Assembly (NCBI GenBank): GCA_900660155.1
Contig: CABFPE010000558.1
Location: 224,567-288,566 of the forward strand
Direction of reading: 5' to 3'
Source: Hofstenia miamia
Taxonomy: Eukaryota > Xenacoelomorpha > Acoela > Hofsteniidae
DNA: 64,000 nt
Both the position numbers and the translations under genes were made by a program. The notes beneath the pieces are model-generated. The model made no database searches. It saw only the letters and a program-made list of their open reading frames with translations, and was not told where the DNA came from. Below, in pieces: positions 23,529-36,300 of this stretch (its first letter is position 1; each line of letters begins with the position of its first letter).

Positions 23529-24139
23529 GAAATGCGTTTTCTTTAAAAAAAATTAAAAAAGTTATAAATGATCGCAATATGATTTCCTATTTAAAATGAA
23601 ATTCTTAATAATATAAAAGATTTCTTAGAAAATTAAGACAAATACAATATAGGAGACAAAGTTAGTGGAAAGTTGCCAATCTATTGGAAATCTTGCTTCC
23701 ATTTCAAAATCTTAGTTAATGAATAGAATACCAAAACTTTATCAAATATATCGTACGGATCACTAAATATTCCAACACTCTTAATTAAAAACTATATAAA
23801 CTATTTTGCTGTTACTTTTCATCATGAACTCTTACATAAAAATCAATAGTTTTCAATGTTTCCCAAATATTCGAGTATGACCTCAGTTTATAAAAAAGAG
23901 ATCCATTAAAATATACATCAATTGGAGCAAAATTGTTGAGTAAACTTGATGCAATCAAACCCATTACTAGTTGAAATGTAACAATTTCTTTATTAAAACA
24001 TCTAAAATTGTGTTAGCCTATTTAACACTATCAATTCATAATGCAACGAATGTTTTCATATATACTTTTCTTGTTAAATATGCTCAACTCAAAAACATAA
24101 AATTACAAATTAAGAAAAAATGAAAATTTACAAAATTAG

Positions 24140-25672
24140 TTATAAACTTGGAACTTTGTAACCAGCCTGCTGACATACTTTTCGAAGAGTCTTCTCGTAT
24201 CGATCATTCAAGTTAGTGGATTCATACAGTGATGTTTTTAAGCGTTCAATATCGTCAAAGAATCCCGAATCCAGTCCATCCAACTCCATCCGGAGAGCGT
24301 CATTTTCTCTTTTCAGTTTATCATTAGATTTCTAAATTCACTTCTCAATATATTAAATATAATAAACCTCATGCTGGGACACTTTAAGAGGAGATCTCTG
24401 ATACAATTTTCACAATATATTCACAGGTCAACTACACAAAATCAACGTGATATCCACTATTACAAGATTATAAAGTTATCTGTAGCCGGCGTATCACTGC
24501 ATACATTTTTTATTCAATTTGTATTCATAAATAGTATATTATAATATTATACATTTTATGACGCCATTAGAGTATTTTTCAATTGTAAATTGTAACACAA
24601 TGCGCAAAATGATTTTTGATAATATATTTTTTAGAGAATCAGCCAAAAACGAACGATGATTTTTAAGTCATTTACAACAAATGATCTCTTGTTTTTTGGC
24701 TAATCAAATAAATAGCATCATATGCCGCAATATCAGCCCTAAAGATTTTCCCTTCTTTGACTAAACGATATAATAATGAATTGATTTATTGCTGTAAATA
24801 TTCTTAAATATAAATTATATTTGAATAAAAAGCAGCCAGTATCAAAGCTGCGAAATAATTTTGTAATGAGTTGCAAGTACAATGACAAAATAAATATTTA
24901 AAGTAGCCGTTATATTTATCACATAGGCATGCCAAAAGTATAAAACATAAAAACTCCGACTGAATAGGAAGTTCAAATTTAAAGGGCATGTGTTGTTGTA
25001 ATGATTCCACTTCAAGATATTTATTATACACTATGGAATTAAAAGCAAATGAAAACCTTTAAATCGGCTGATAGCTTCTCTAATTTAATGTTTTTTCTTT
25101 CAATTGAATTGTGACTGTCTTCAAGTTCGTGAATCCTCGCTAAAAAGATTTTAAAAAATAAATAAATTCATTACATTACATGCTGTCAGTGCAATGCACA
25201 CGACATTCATGGTAGTTTTTATAATCTTTAATAATTATAAACTGAATATATAGTTTAATAGTGCAACCGATTGCAATAGTTTAAAACGATAACGGAATTA
25301 AACAAGTATTAATATCCAATACTAACTAGCAAATTTTTCTGAACGACGTTGGGATGTTATTAGTTGACTTTCGAGCTCTTCAATATTGGTTTTCAGATTA
25401 GATACTGTCCGTGTTTCCGCCTGATAACGACGAGTAGCGGAATTGTGCAAGGCCAGCAATCTTTTTGAGTTACGTTCATGAAATTCACATTTCTCACAGA
25501 CGTTTTTTTGGATGGTCCCTTTTTCACTATTTTGGTTTCCTTCATTTAAATCACTTATTTGCAATTTTAGTTGACCCAATTTTTCGCGCAATCTTCTCAC
25601 TTGTCGAGAAAGCCGCGCATTCTCTTCAGAAGACAGAAGGCAATTGTGAATGTCTAGCATTACCCAAGGATA
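24140..25672 (-). CDS. Coiled-coil protein with a CEP290-like C-terminus
   Basis: Three minus-strand exons join in phase: 25672-25327, 25139-25057 and 24331-24140 (stop). The donors are A|GTTAGT and AAG|GTTTTC, and the acceptors end TTTTAG and TTTAG. With ATG at 25660 the product is about 200 residues, almost entirely heptad-rich (ENARLSRQVRRLREKLGQLK; RIHELEDSHNSIERKN). The last exon reads SNDKLKREND, then ELDGLDSGFFDDIERLK and ends AGYKVPSL. Vertebrate CEP290, a basal-body and ciliary transition-zone protein, ends with a closely similar ELENFDPSFFEEIEDLK block. CEP290 has over 2400 residues. Here a different terminal exon on the same strand lies just upstream (26047-26118), so either the gene is short or that exon is spurious. 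Further 5' exons could not be seen up to 26 kb. Confidence 0.55.
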
Positions 25673-26046
25673 CTAAAATATTCATAAAAAACACAAATTT
25701 TACTAGACAGAAACAGTGAAAATATTTTTTAATTGTTGTCAAACGCCTATTTCAATCTCTTCATCTATATTAAAAATGTAAAATTTACAAGTCTGGAAAA
25801 ACAGTTGCTAATCGAATATATTTGTTAGAATTTTTGACTACATTTTGAAAACATTTAACCTCTGGAGGGAATTGTTAAAATTAATACTGGAAATGTTAAT
25901 GTTATGGTTGAACTATTTCCCCCACCTCAGTAACACAAAAAGGCTTATAATTACAAGTGCATGATGAAAAACATATACTTCAAGCGGATATTAACTTAAA
26001 GCATCTAGAATGATTGTATTTAACATATAACTACGAGTACAAATTA

Positions 26047-26118
26047 TTAGAAGTATCCCAATTTCGCTGGAGCAACCGGAAAACCAGCAGGATAGGGAAA
26101 TGCTGCTTTTGAGAACAC
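26047..26118 (-). CDS. Candidate terminal exon of an unknown gene
   Basis: A strong acceptor (GATTTTTGCAG) is followed by 24 in-phase codons reading VFSKAAFPYPAGFPV, APAKLGYF and stop. The codons are well formed and GC-richer than the flanks. I do not recognise the protein, and no matching upstream exon was identified between 26.1 and 28 kb. Confidence 0.4.
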   Translation of the reverse strand: MFSKAAFPYPAGFPVAPAKLGYF

Positions 26119-27220
26119 CTGCAAAAATCAACATGGAGTTTGTTAACAATTTGTAAAAAAGTGATCGTCATTGATGAGGAGTTTCGCCAAAACCCTCAGC
26201 ATCTTGTGCGGTGAATTAGTTTGACATCTTTGTTTTAATTATAAACTGATAAGTTTTCTTCCAATCAAATACTGACGAGCTCGTGTCAAGGCAAAACTAT
26301 GTTAGAACATACATTGTTGTAAGTTAATATTTACAGCAGAGCATGATAGTCGACATACTATTAAGGCTCATCTTGTATTAAACGCCAAGCTCGGATGTAT
26401 GAAAGGCCAGCACAGTTCAAAGCGCTGCAATTCAAACATTTATAGTTCTATAGCAGCCCACAATGTAAATGAATAGAGAATTCACGTCCCCGCTATCACC
26501 TTTTTCGCATCAAATTAATCGCCAACTCTCAGCTAATATGTTATGAATATCCACTCCAACTATTTGAAACTCAACCCTCCAAAACCCTCTGAAAACAATT
26601 TAACATGCCTAAATTCCAATATCATAAATTATAACAATTGGGACAGAAGAAATTAACATCTGATAAAGCTGCAGTAAAATTTAGATTCTCATTGAAATGT
26701 GAATAAAGCAACACAGTTGTTAACATTCAATTTGTTTTAGGTCAATGCTAATACATTTCTATAAACGACATATGAATCGATTAAGTGAGTTTGGATAAAT
26801 TTCTAGCAAATTAAAATATTTTAAACACACAATATTGACAAAATCATGAATCAGTTAGAAGCTGAAAGTTTCAAGTGATTGCTGTAATTCTTTCTGGGCG
26901 AGGATTAATAGTATGTATAATCAGCATATAAATTAATATGTGTATTTCTATATGAAATCATGCCGAATATGCTGACTCATTCAAAGTCTCTGTGATTGTG
27001 GCGTCTCATAACAAAGAAGAAGATGACTTTGTTGTATAACCAATCTATTTGTTATTTTAGTTTTTAAAGTGGAATTTTATGTTATTGATGGGATTCTCTG
27101 TATACATCCCAAGTGAACTCTATTGAGTTATATAAAATGCAATTAAACCCAAATTATATTCAATTCAATATAATGTAGTTTCAAATATATGTATTAATTT
27201 CATTTTATTTACAAACAAAG
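26119..27220. other. Intergenic or intronic AT-rich DNA
   Basis: No further exon, RNA gene or element could be supported. Confidence 0.4.
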
Positions 27221-27355
27221 TGGCTTGAGATATTACGGACGAGCCGGAAATATGGTCCGTTTCTGGTATTCAACAATGGTGCAAAAAAAGACGTTACTTG
27301 AGATCAAGACACAGTTGCATGAGCAAGGTGAACTCAACTATATTATGAGGTTCAG
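27221..27355 (+). CDS. Candidate internal or first exon, unknown protein
   Basis: Between an AAAG acceptor-like site and the donor CAG|GTACAA the plus strand reads GLRYYGRAGNMVRFWYSTMV, then QKKTLLEIKTQLHEQGELNY and IMRF. The composition is amphipathic and protein-like, and an internal ATG at 27252 could be a start. I recognise no family, and neighbouring exons were not found. Confidence 0.35.
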
Positions 27356-27794
27356 GTACAACAAAATGAAAATACAATAAACACTAAAAAATAATTTCGT
27401 TCCAATGCAAACCCAAAACCCAAGGAAAATGGAAAAACATTACAAAACCAGCGTAAATGGAATATATAGTACATAGCTGTGAATAATGTTGGAATCATTG
27501 GGTATATCTGCTTATACATTGTATTAAGTAAGCAATGTACAATAGGCATAAGGTTTTTTCTATTATACACTAGTACAATTTTAACATAGTTTTACATCAT
27601 AAGACAAAAAAACCGAAATTATACTGCATCAAAAGAATTTGAGAATAATAAAGTACTATTGACTACAGAATAATACAATACATACATAGCTTAAATTAAG
27701 ATGCACAAGTTTTCGTTAATAAAATTTACATTCATGAAATAGTTATGTTAAAACATGTTGGGAGATCATGCTTTAGATCGGAAGCACCATATAT

Positions 27795-27829
<35 letters not shown>

Positions 27830-28159
27830 CAATAGACTTCGTCTTCTAACATATTGAAGAAAACTCTTAAATCAATCAACTATTTAGTATTTTCTTAATT
27901 TAAAAAAATACGTTTTCAAAATACTTTCAATTATCAAGAGCTGATTTGCATAACATTGAATTCAATTCTGTCTGGATTTAATTTTTGAGCTCGCTAAAAG
28001 TAATTGTTGGTCATAATTCAACTTTTGCGGATAAAAATAATGAAAATCTTTGGTAAATTTCATTCTATGTGCTTCTATTCTCTTTGATGGTAAGTACAAA
28101 TCACATTTATCGTTGTATCGCATTAACAGATAGCATAAAGCACTTTTCTTGTTTAATAA

Positions 28160-29175
28160 TAATAATAATAATGAAGGGCCCTAGTGGCCAAGGGGTAAAA
28201 GGCTAGACTGGGACCATGAGGACAAGGGTTAGAGGCCGCCCCGAGCCTACCTATGTCCCCGACAGGCCATAAATGGTCAGAGGGTGCGAAGAATCTCCGG
28301 TCAACACGCGGACTCTCCACAATCGGGAGTGTGGACTCGAGAAGTGGCAGTATAGGATCCACACAGACCAATGGACAATGGCATAAGTGGACAGATGAGC
28401 AGAACAGGATAGCATTGGAGTTTTACAGAAGAAGCAGACCAGATGAGAGGGGTTATAGGAAGAGAATGTTGGATGAATGGAAAAAAGAAGAAACGGGATT
28501 AGAAGTTACAGACCAGAAGCTTGCAGGTCAGGTCAGAAAGTTGAAGCTGGATGAAAATAAGGGAAAAAGAAGAGCAATAGGAAAATGAAGTGGCAGATGT
28601 AGTAGCGGAAGTAGTGGTAGAAACAGCAGAAACCGCAGCTGTAGAAACAGAGGCAGCAATCAAGGAAAGGATGAAGAAAGAAATAGAAGACAGAAGTGGG
28701 TTGCCAGTATCAAGAGGCATTAAGAGAAGCAAGCTAGCAGTAGAAACAGCAAAGGTTAACCAATTATTAGAAAGGATCGATGCTAAGAGTGTAACAGATT
28801 AGTGTATGCAGGTGCATGGGAGGCGCTAAAAAATGTAGGCATGGACATGAAGAAGAAAAGACGACAAAAAGATAGGGGAGACAGAAAGCAAGCATGGGAG
28901 AGAATAATTGAGAATAAAGTGGCAAAGATTAGGCAGCAAATAGGGACAAGTAAGGCGGTACAAGACAGGATCAGGATAGGTAAGGGTAAGACCATAGAAA
29001 CTGCAAGAGAAGAGCTTAAGCAGAGATTTAGGACGCTAGAGGCTAATGGAGTTTCACGAAAATGGGTTGAGTTTCCAGGAAGAGAGATGGGAAAATGTCA
29101 GAATAAGATAGATGGGCACAGGCTGAGGCATACTCCAGGGAGACAGCTTAGCACCACTACTGTTCGTAGTTAGCT
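28160..29175 (+). mobile_element. 5' fragment of a retroelement: SANT-like N-terminal ORF, no RT
   Basis: The first frame (28253-28588) contains KWTDEQNRIALEFYRRSRPD, ERGYRKRMLDEW, TDQKLAGQVRKLKL, which matches the Myb/SANT-like N-terminal domain (W..E.N......Y..S.P..RGY..RM...W) seen in RT-encoding retroelements of many invertebrates. Two further frames continue the same protein: VNQLLERIDAKSVTDLVYAG, then KKKRRQKDRGDRKQAWERII and AREELKQRFRTLEANGV. That is the conserved helical region which precedes RT in that family. There are two frame changes (about 28585 and 28795). The copy ends near 29175 before any RT motif. Retention of the 5' end with loss of the 3' end is unusual for a LINE-type copy. 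Confidence 0.6.
28170..28245 (+). promoter_or_regulatory. tRNA-like head with A-box and B-box resemblance
   Basis: TAGTGGCCAAGGGG resembles a pol III A box (TRGCNNAGYGG). About 45 bases on, AGGGTTAGAGGCC resembles a B box (GGTTCGANTCC). The block sits between a (TAA)n run (28157-28171) and the start of the retroelement ORF at 28253. It could be an internal pol III promoter, or the head of a SINE fused to the element. Confidence 0.4.
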
Positions 29176-30129
29176 TAATCCCTATCACAAAAAAGTTAAA
29201 GGAGACAGGCAATATTGTCAATTAACGGGTTCTTCAATTATGTTTTACTCAACAAAACCTCATTACCTTAGATTTATTGAAATATCTCGTTTTGACATTT
29301 AAATTTGTTGGTTGTTGTATTGTAATTAACAGGGACTATAATTCATGATTTATGCTCTTAATGTAAATTTTTTTATAAGAACTATTAAAATTTTCTTAAA
29401 AATGTAATAAAATATTCCCTATATTTTTACTTCAATAAATTACGTACTCAAAAAAACGCATATATTAGTTGTTATAATAATACGAGTAAAACACATTAAA
29501 TAATAAAAATTAATATATTTAAAATTTACCAAAATGTAATTGGAAATTTCACTTAACGTAAGGCTTGATTTAAACCAAAAATGTATAGATTTGCATAAAT
29601 ATATCTTTATATCCTGCAATTTGTTTAATAATATATAATTTTTTATGAATTCCAAGTTTTCTATGCTATTGTCCTTAAATATATATCGCGTGCTAAGATG
29701 TTCGTTAATTATGCAAAAGTATTGGTCTATATTATTTTTTAAATTTTTGTTTGTTTTTGCATTGCTTGTTTTTTGTCCTATATTAGTGGCTATTTTGTCC
29801 GCGTGCATTCTATTCTATACCTTCGCCGGCCCTCGAATGCTGCACACACGCAATGCGCCGTGAATTACCCTTTAAATTTTAAAAGTAGTCGTAATATCAA
29901 TATGTTCAACTCATTGAGCCTCTCCAATCAACCTCTGATTACATCAAGCCACCATTTACTATCCATGAAGCTTAAGCACAGCGAATAACACAGAAATATT
30001 TAATAGACTAATTCCCAGTAAACGTCAATCATTCTCTAAATGAATAAATGTTTTATGCTGCAACCAACCAAATTGTTTCTCTACTACATTACCGGCTAAT
30101 ATTCACAAGCAGTGCTCATATTCAATCTT
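29176..30129. other. Intergenic DNA, no supported feature
   Basis: Contains some long open frames of Ile/Asn/Lys-rich composition that look like AT-driven chance ORFs. Confidence 0.45.
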
Positions 30130-31015
30130 CAGTCTCGATTTGAAGTGAAATTCCCATCATAGGAATATCATTCTTGTTGGTTATATGCTGATGACTGCAA
30201 ATTACTGTCTGAGGGCAGCTCTGCCAAGCTCCAGGACAATATTAATTCCATTGTAATTTGGGCTCATAACAATAATATGAAGCTTCATCCCGGTAAAACC
30301 AAAAAGCTCTGTTCATCTACTTGCTCATGCTCATTATCAATTGATGACCATTCTATTCCTCCGGTTTCTGTAATTAAGGATCTTGGGATTTTTATCTCGC
30401 GGAATTATCCTGGGACCATCATGAAAATGCCAAACTGGCGAGTTGTTACAAAACTTTTTATTACATGAAGAAAAATATTCCTTGTCATGCTACGATTAAT
30501 GCCAAATTGTCATTAAACAAATAATGTATTCTGAGTGTTCTGCTCTACAACTCTTGTGTTTGGTCACCTAATGTTTCTGGATTGAAGAGGATGGAAAAGC
30601 TCAACGTAAAGCTTTTATATAGGTGTTTGGCAAAGACAGCTACAGCAACACACTGATCCGGTTGAAGACATTGCCTATTGCTTATCAACTTATCCTCAAT
30701 GACATTGTCACACTTGCCAAGATGCTTCATAGTTTTTACGATATTAATATAAACAACTACGTTACTCTTACCTTAGGTTCTAGTAGTACTCGTCTTGGAC
30801 AAACTCCCAAACTTATTATCAATGATCCTCGGAATTTTCCTCAGATAGAAACTTCTTTTATGGTGCCGCTCTAACACTTCGGTTGACTGTCTTGGCCCTA
30901 TTAATGAATTGAATAAGGAGCTTTTTATCTTTCTGTTGGAGCACATAAACGTTTTTGATGTTGGTTTCCCTTGTACTCATCGTCTCAAGTGTCGGTGCTC
31001 GTCGTGTCGTACATA
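30130..31015 (+). mobile_element. Non-LTR retrotransposon RT fragment (third LINE family)
   Basis: The plus strand has the RT active site YADDCKLLSEGSSAK (about 30184), then NNNMKLHPGKTK and VIKDLGIFIS (the 'K.LG+.I' block). Decayed palm/thumb sequence follows in other frames (INAKLSLNKQCILSVLLYNS; SGLKRMEKLNVKLLYR). The C-terminus reads NELNKELFIFLLEHIN...CTHRLKCRCSSCRT. Several frame changes. The sequence differs from the CR1-like copies. Clade not resolved. Confidence 0.62.
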
Positions 31016-31529
31016 ATGTTATTTTTTTAACTCCCGAAAGGGTAATATAAGTTTCTTTCTCTTCTCTCATTAATATTCCAACAATTAAATGCAGTACAAA
31101 ACAAGTTTTTTCTAGGAAATTTAATCTAATACCCACTAATGATTACCTTGATAAAAACACGTAGTTAATCGAGATGGTTGCACAAAATAATTAGTTGCAC
31201 GAAGAAAAGTACATTTTAAAACAAGCTCAATGCCAATTCTTATTCTTATGCTTAGTTACTATAAAATGTAATAACTATCTGTCTATGTAGACGGTTCGTC
31301 CAAACTTGTTTTGTTTTAAATTATATTTAAAAAAAATCAAATTCGACTTGAGATTTTTTCAGTACAATAATTATTTTTCAATTAGGAAATACTATCATTT
31401 CATTTTTGGGGGCACAAATTTTTTAGCGAATGAAATTTTAGCATTGCAAATTAATGCAATATAAACTCATAACCAATTAGTCATAATTATCCAGATTATT
31501 TCTTTGGTGGAAATCCCTGATCAACAAAT

Positions 31530-33275
31530 ATGGTGGTAGAAAATAGTGCCTACATTGGTTTTGCAAATTTACCTAATCAAATTAATAAAAAGTATGCCAA
31601 AAAGGGTTTTGAATTTACATTAATGGTAGTTGGTATGTTTTTCAATATTTATTTGGGTATTATTTAATATTTAAGGCGAGTCTGGCCTTGGAAAGAGTAC
31701 TCTTATCAACTCTTTGTTTCTCACTGATATCTACAAAGAACGAGAAATTCCGACTAGCGTTGATATGATTCCTCAAACTGTGGAAATTAAGACTGAAACT
31801 GTAAAAATCGAAGAACGAGGCGTTAAGTTAAAATTAACTGTTGTTGATACACCAGGCTATGGGGATTCAATTAACAATACAAACTGGTAAGTTCTTATTC
31901 ATGATGAGTATATAAGTGTTTTAGTTTTCGTTCCATCATTGACTATATTGACCAAAAATACGAAAAATATTTACAAGATGAGAGTGGAATTACAAGAAGG
32001 AATATAATAGATAACCGCGTTCATTGCTGCTTTTATTTCATCAACCCTTCATCACATGGGTAAATGCAAATTCAACTTCGTAAATTAATGTTAATATTTA
32101 GATTAAAACCTATCGATATTGAGTTTATGAAACATTTACATGAAAAAGTAAATATTATGCCTATAGTTGCAAAAGCAGACACGTTAACAATACAAGAAAC
32201 AGTAACGTTGAAGCGACAAGTTATTAGAGATCTTGATGAGGCTGGTATTCACACTTATTCAATTCCAGATGCCGATTCAGACGAAGATGAAGAATACAAA
32301 GAAGAGGTGCGCAAGTTAAAGGTAATTTAACATATTTATATCTTTAGGCTAAGAATAGATGCCATAGATTTATGCAAAAGAGAACTAAGCTTGTACATAT
32401 CAAATGTAAATAACTTAGTTTGAAGGAAATAATTCCTGTGCACAAATATTCCCATGTACAATTATCTTCAGTTTATAAATGAAATAAATAAAAATATATA
32501 TATATATATATATATATATTTAGATTTGTATCCACCGCCCGCACTTTCCGATTTTCCATACTATCCAGCGCTTTTTTGATGGAAAGCATGAATAATGCAT
32601 TTTATCCAAAAAAATTTTACATTGCGCATTTCAGTTTTTTTCAAAAAAACTCCGCCATTTTATCGTATAGATTTTTTGGTATCGAACGCCTTGTAGATAT
32701 TTTAAAATTATTTCACATTTAAACTGAAATTTTATCAAGATTGTACACCATTTTATATTATGTTGCATGCATAAACGTACACGCGATTTTCTTAATGAGT
32801 AATTCATCAATTAATGATAAAGTGTGTGATCAATGGCGAGTTGCTTAATCTACCAGGCGGCGGTTCGTCCCCTTAACCCCCATGACTAATTTGTACACGT
32901 TCTATTTAAATAAAGAGCTTAATAAGCAGTAGTTGAATTTTCCTACGATATATGTTTTATACCCTAAATGATACAATGCTTTGTTACATATGTCTACATT
33001 TTTCAATACTGAAATGCCGACATTACCTACATGCGACACCTAAAATATTTCATTTGCCATTTAGCTTCAATTGTTATTAGGTTTACAAAAATTGTTTCCA
33101 TCAATTCTTTGTGTTACTAGATTATTGTTAAATGTCTTTTTATTACTAATCCTTGCATATCTCAAAAAGTGAGCATGATTGTTTCATGCGTAGTAAAAGA
33201 ATTTGTAAAAATCTCATAAAGGCACAAACAATGCACTGTTTTTATACGCAGTTACAAACCAATACCAAAACCCAG

Positions 33276-33307
<32 letters not shown>

Positions 33308-36300
33308 ATATATTATTATAAACTTATTCATAGCGAACTAGAAAATTAGCTTAAAACAACAAACACAGTTATAATTAGTAAAATACATGTAAAAAAAGTA
33401 TGTGTCACCTACAGGTGACGTCGGCAGTTAACGGGTTAAGAAGCTCGCAAATATCTAATTCAAATTACCATTAATTTGAACATTTATTAATATGTATAAA
33501 AATTATGAAACCCTGAGTTTGATAGCCGCAGCTACTGTTACTCATACAATTTAGAGACATGTGACACGCCAATGCCAGAATAAGGCAGTCAACTTGTTTA
33601 ATGAAGTTCTTTACTAATTGTAGAATAAAAAGAAAATTTCATATATGTTTTTCGGTTATGCATTTCACAGGTAACTATTAGTTTTAGGACCAAAAAACTT
33701 AAGAGCATTTTCATTACTCTATTTCGCTTTTTTATTTTACATAGTGTACTTTGTAGTTTGTAAATATGTTATTTCCATATAACTTATATTGTTTATTACA
33801 AACTACAAAATAAACTATTACTAGACTTAAATGTTGTAGATGCGGTCTAAATACTATATACACCGAATATATATAAACATTTTAATACATGTATAGGCTA
33901 AGCACTAGGTAAATGAATTTAGGAAGGACTTCACAATATACTGCACAATTTTCACCTCACAGGCCACTATGGTAGATTAACGAATTCGAAAAGAACAGAA
34001 GCGCGTGCACATCCATGTTACTTAAATTTGTTTCTACTTTTATGCTTTATAACATACTTTTTATCGTATGTTACATGTTCGACGTCTCATACTCATATAA
34101 ATTTTTCGTTGACTGAAACAAAATATTGCACATTTAACCCTATCTTGCCCGTGGGTGGGTGCTGAGGTAACATCCATTTTATAAATTCTGTTATATCTCT
34201 AGTATGAAAGAACTTTAACGCTGATATTTTTTACTTTTTCTATAGCCCTGCCAAGTTTCGCAGCTTCGTGAGGAATAGGATTGATTTTAAAAGTGAACAA
34301 AAGCCCGACCGCGAAAGGGTTAAACATATTTTGAAGTCGTTAAGACGTTCATCCGATTTTCAAATTTTTCAAAAGGTTTAAATTTTGCTTTATGCACTCT
34401 ACTTGTTTAGTGCAACTAAGAAACTAGTAAGCTTCTGTTGACGTTGATTTAGAAGTAATACCTAAATGTATTAATAATGTCCAATATTATATCAGGGATT
34501 CTGTAACCTGACGATGATGCTCTTTGCCTAATGCAAACTTTTTCTCATAAATGAGAATTTATAATAGGATTTTATCTTTTTTTTTAACACTAGTTAACAC
34601 ATTCAATCAAATATGCAATTTATTTGCAGTTTTAGAAATTAATTATATTTTGGCCAATCACTTTTATAAAAATTATATCATGAATATGGCAAATATCTGA
34701 CATCACAGGTATCATGAAAAATGACCTTGCATTAAATACATTGTTAAAAATAATCCTACACTTAATACAACGATATTGAAATTACTGTCGTTTATTTTTT
34801 GTAATGTGTGTCATAAATAGGACAGTATGCCGTTTGCTGTGATTGGTTCCAACTCCGTTTTCGATGTTAACGGCCAAAAAGTAAGAGGAAGACAGTATCC
34901 TTGGGGAATTGTTGAAGTTGAAAATCCGGAACATAGCGATTTTACTAAACTAAGATCAACACTAATGTAAGACGTACTTCGTTTTTCCATAATACATTTT
35001 TTTTCAGATCTCATCTCCAAGATTTACAGGAAACAACACATGATATTTTATATGAAGCTTACAGAACTAATCGTTTATCCAACGTTAATTCAGGCCCTAG
35101 TTTAAGCCATTCTCCCGGAGTGTAAGTATTGTTTTGCTCGTTTTATTTACATAAGAAAATTAGTCGTTTTTCCCGGCTGCATACAACTTACCACGTAACT
35201 AATGCTAATTGATTGGTAACTTATCTCTCATTCATTACTCTCATTTTCTCATTTTATTATTCAGTAAGTTGTTAGGTGCACGTTAATATATTCATTGCAT
35301 GTCGCCGCCGCATTTTATCAGATTTATTTTGTAGTAGTGATTCTGATGGCGACGAGGACGAAAGGTATTGTACTCAATTTCAACTTCGTAGCGTCATTAC
35401 TTGTATTTTATATATGCCGAATTGTTTGATTTTATGTACAGAATCTCGATGTTTTACCTCTTAAATTCTACAATTTTGCTTAATAAGAAATTTGTCCAAA
35501 ATGCACAACGTCTATCACGTCCACTTCATTACTAATTCACTGTTTGATGTGATGTTAAGTATTTACATTATCTGACTGAATTTGACTCGTGTTTGCCACT
35601 AAAATTTAAATTTTGTCAAATAGATACTGTTTCTAAATTTAGTTTTTTGAGGATTAATTCATCAGTTGTATATTTGAGGGCTTTATACCTTTAAAATATG
35701 AATTGTAATGAAGTTGTATTTTAATGAAATTAATTTCTAATTTTAACATTGACTCATTGCATATTTCTTAGAATTTATTGCATTAATTGATACTCATTGA
35801 AATATGTTACAAATGTCTATCATGTCCCTTTTGTTTTTTCACGATTAGTTTGTATCATAATTGATTAATGATTAACGGTAATGAACGACTTTTCTTGTTC
35901 ACTCATGCGTTTTTAGTCAAGAAAAAGCTATTCGTGACAGAGAACGTGAAGTCAAAGAAAAAGAATTAGAGGTTTGTCAAACACCTGCTTTACAAATTAT
36001 TTTATGAATATTATTTAATTCGCAAATTATTTTGTATAGTATTGTTTTGAAAATTGTTGAGGTTTTTGAACTTTGTCGTGAAGCGTTATAAACTAGTCCA
36101 TCAGTATGAATATTTGCCGGTAGTTGAAGGTTAGTGTGAATATCAATAAAAAATTAGGTTGTTATTTGAAGTTCGTTAAGTGTGTTTAGCGTATGTGTGT
36201 CTATGTAAAAACTATTTTATCTTCTAGAATGTTTACATTGCGCAATCACAGTTTTTAAGCTATTAGCAAGCACCTGTAATCTAAGTTGATTGTTTAACTT

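Noticed and set aside
29440-29863. Overlapping open frames of 70-120 codons on both strands
   Set aside because: Asn/Ile/Lys-rich composition follows base composition. No domain, no splice context, and both strands are equally open.
32834-32878. tRNA-like sequence with GGTTCGTCCCC
   Set aside because: Only the B-box is convincing. No acceptor or anticodon stem could be drawn, and it overlaps the TTAA end of a possible transposon.
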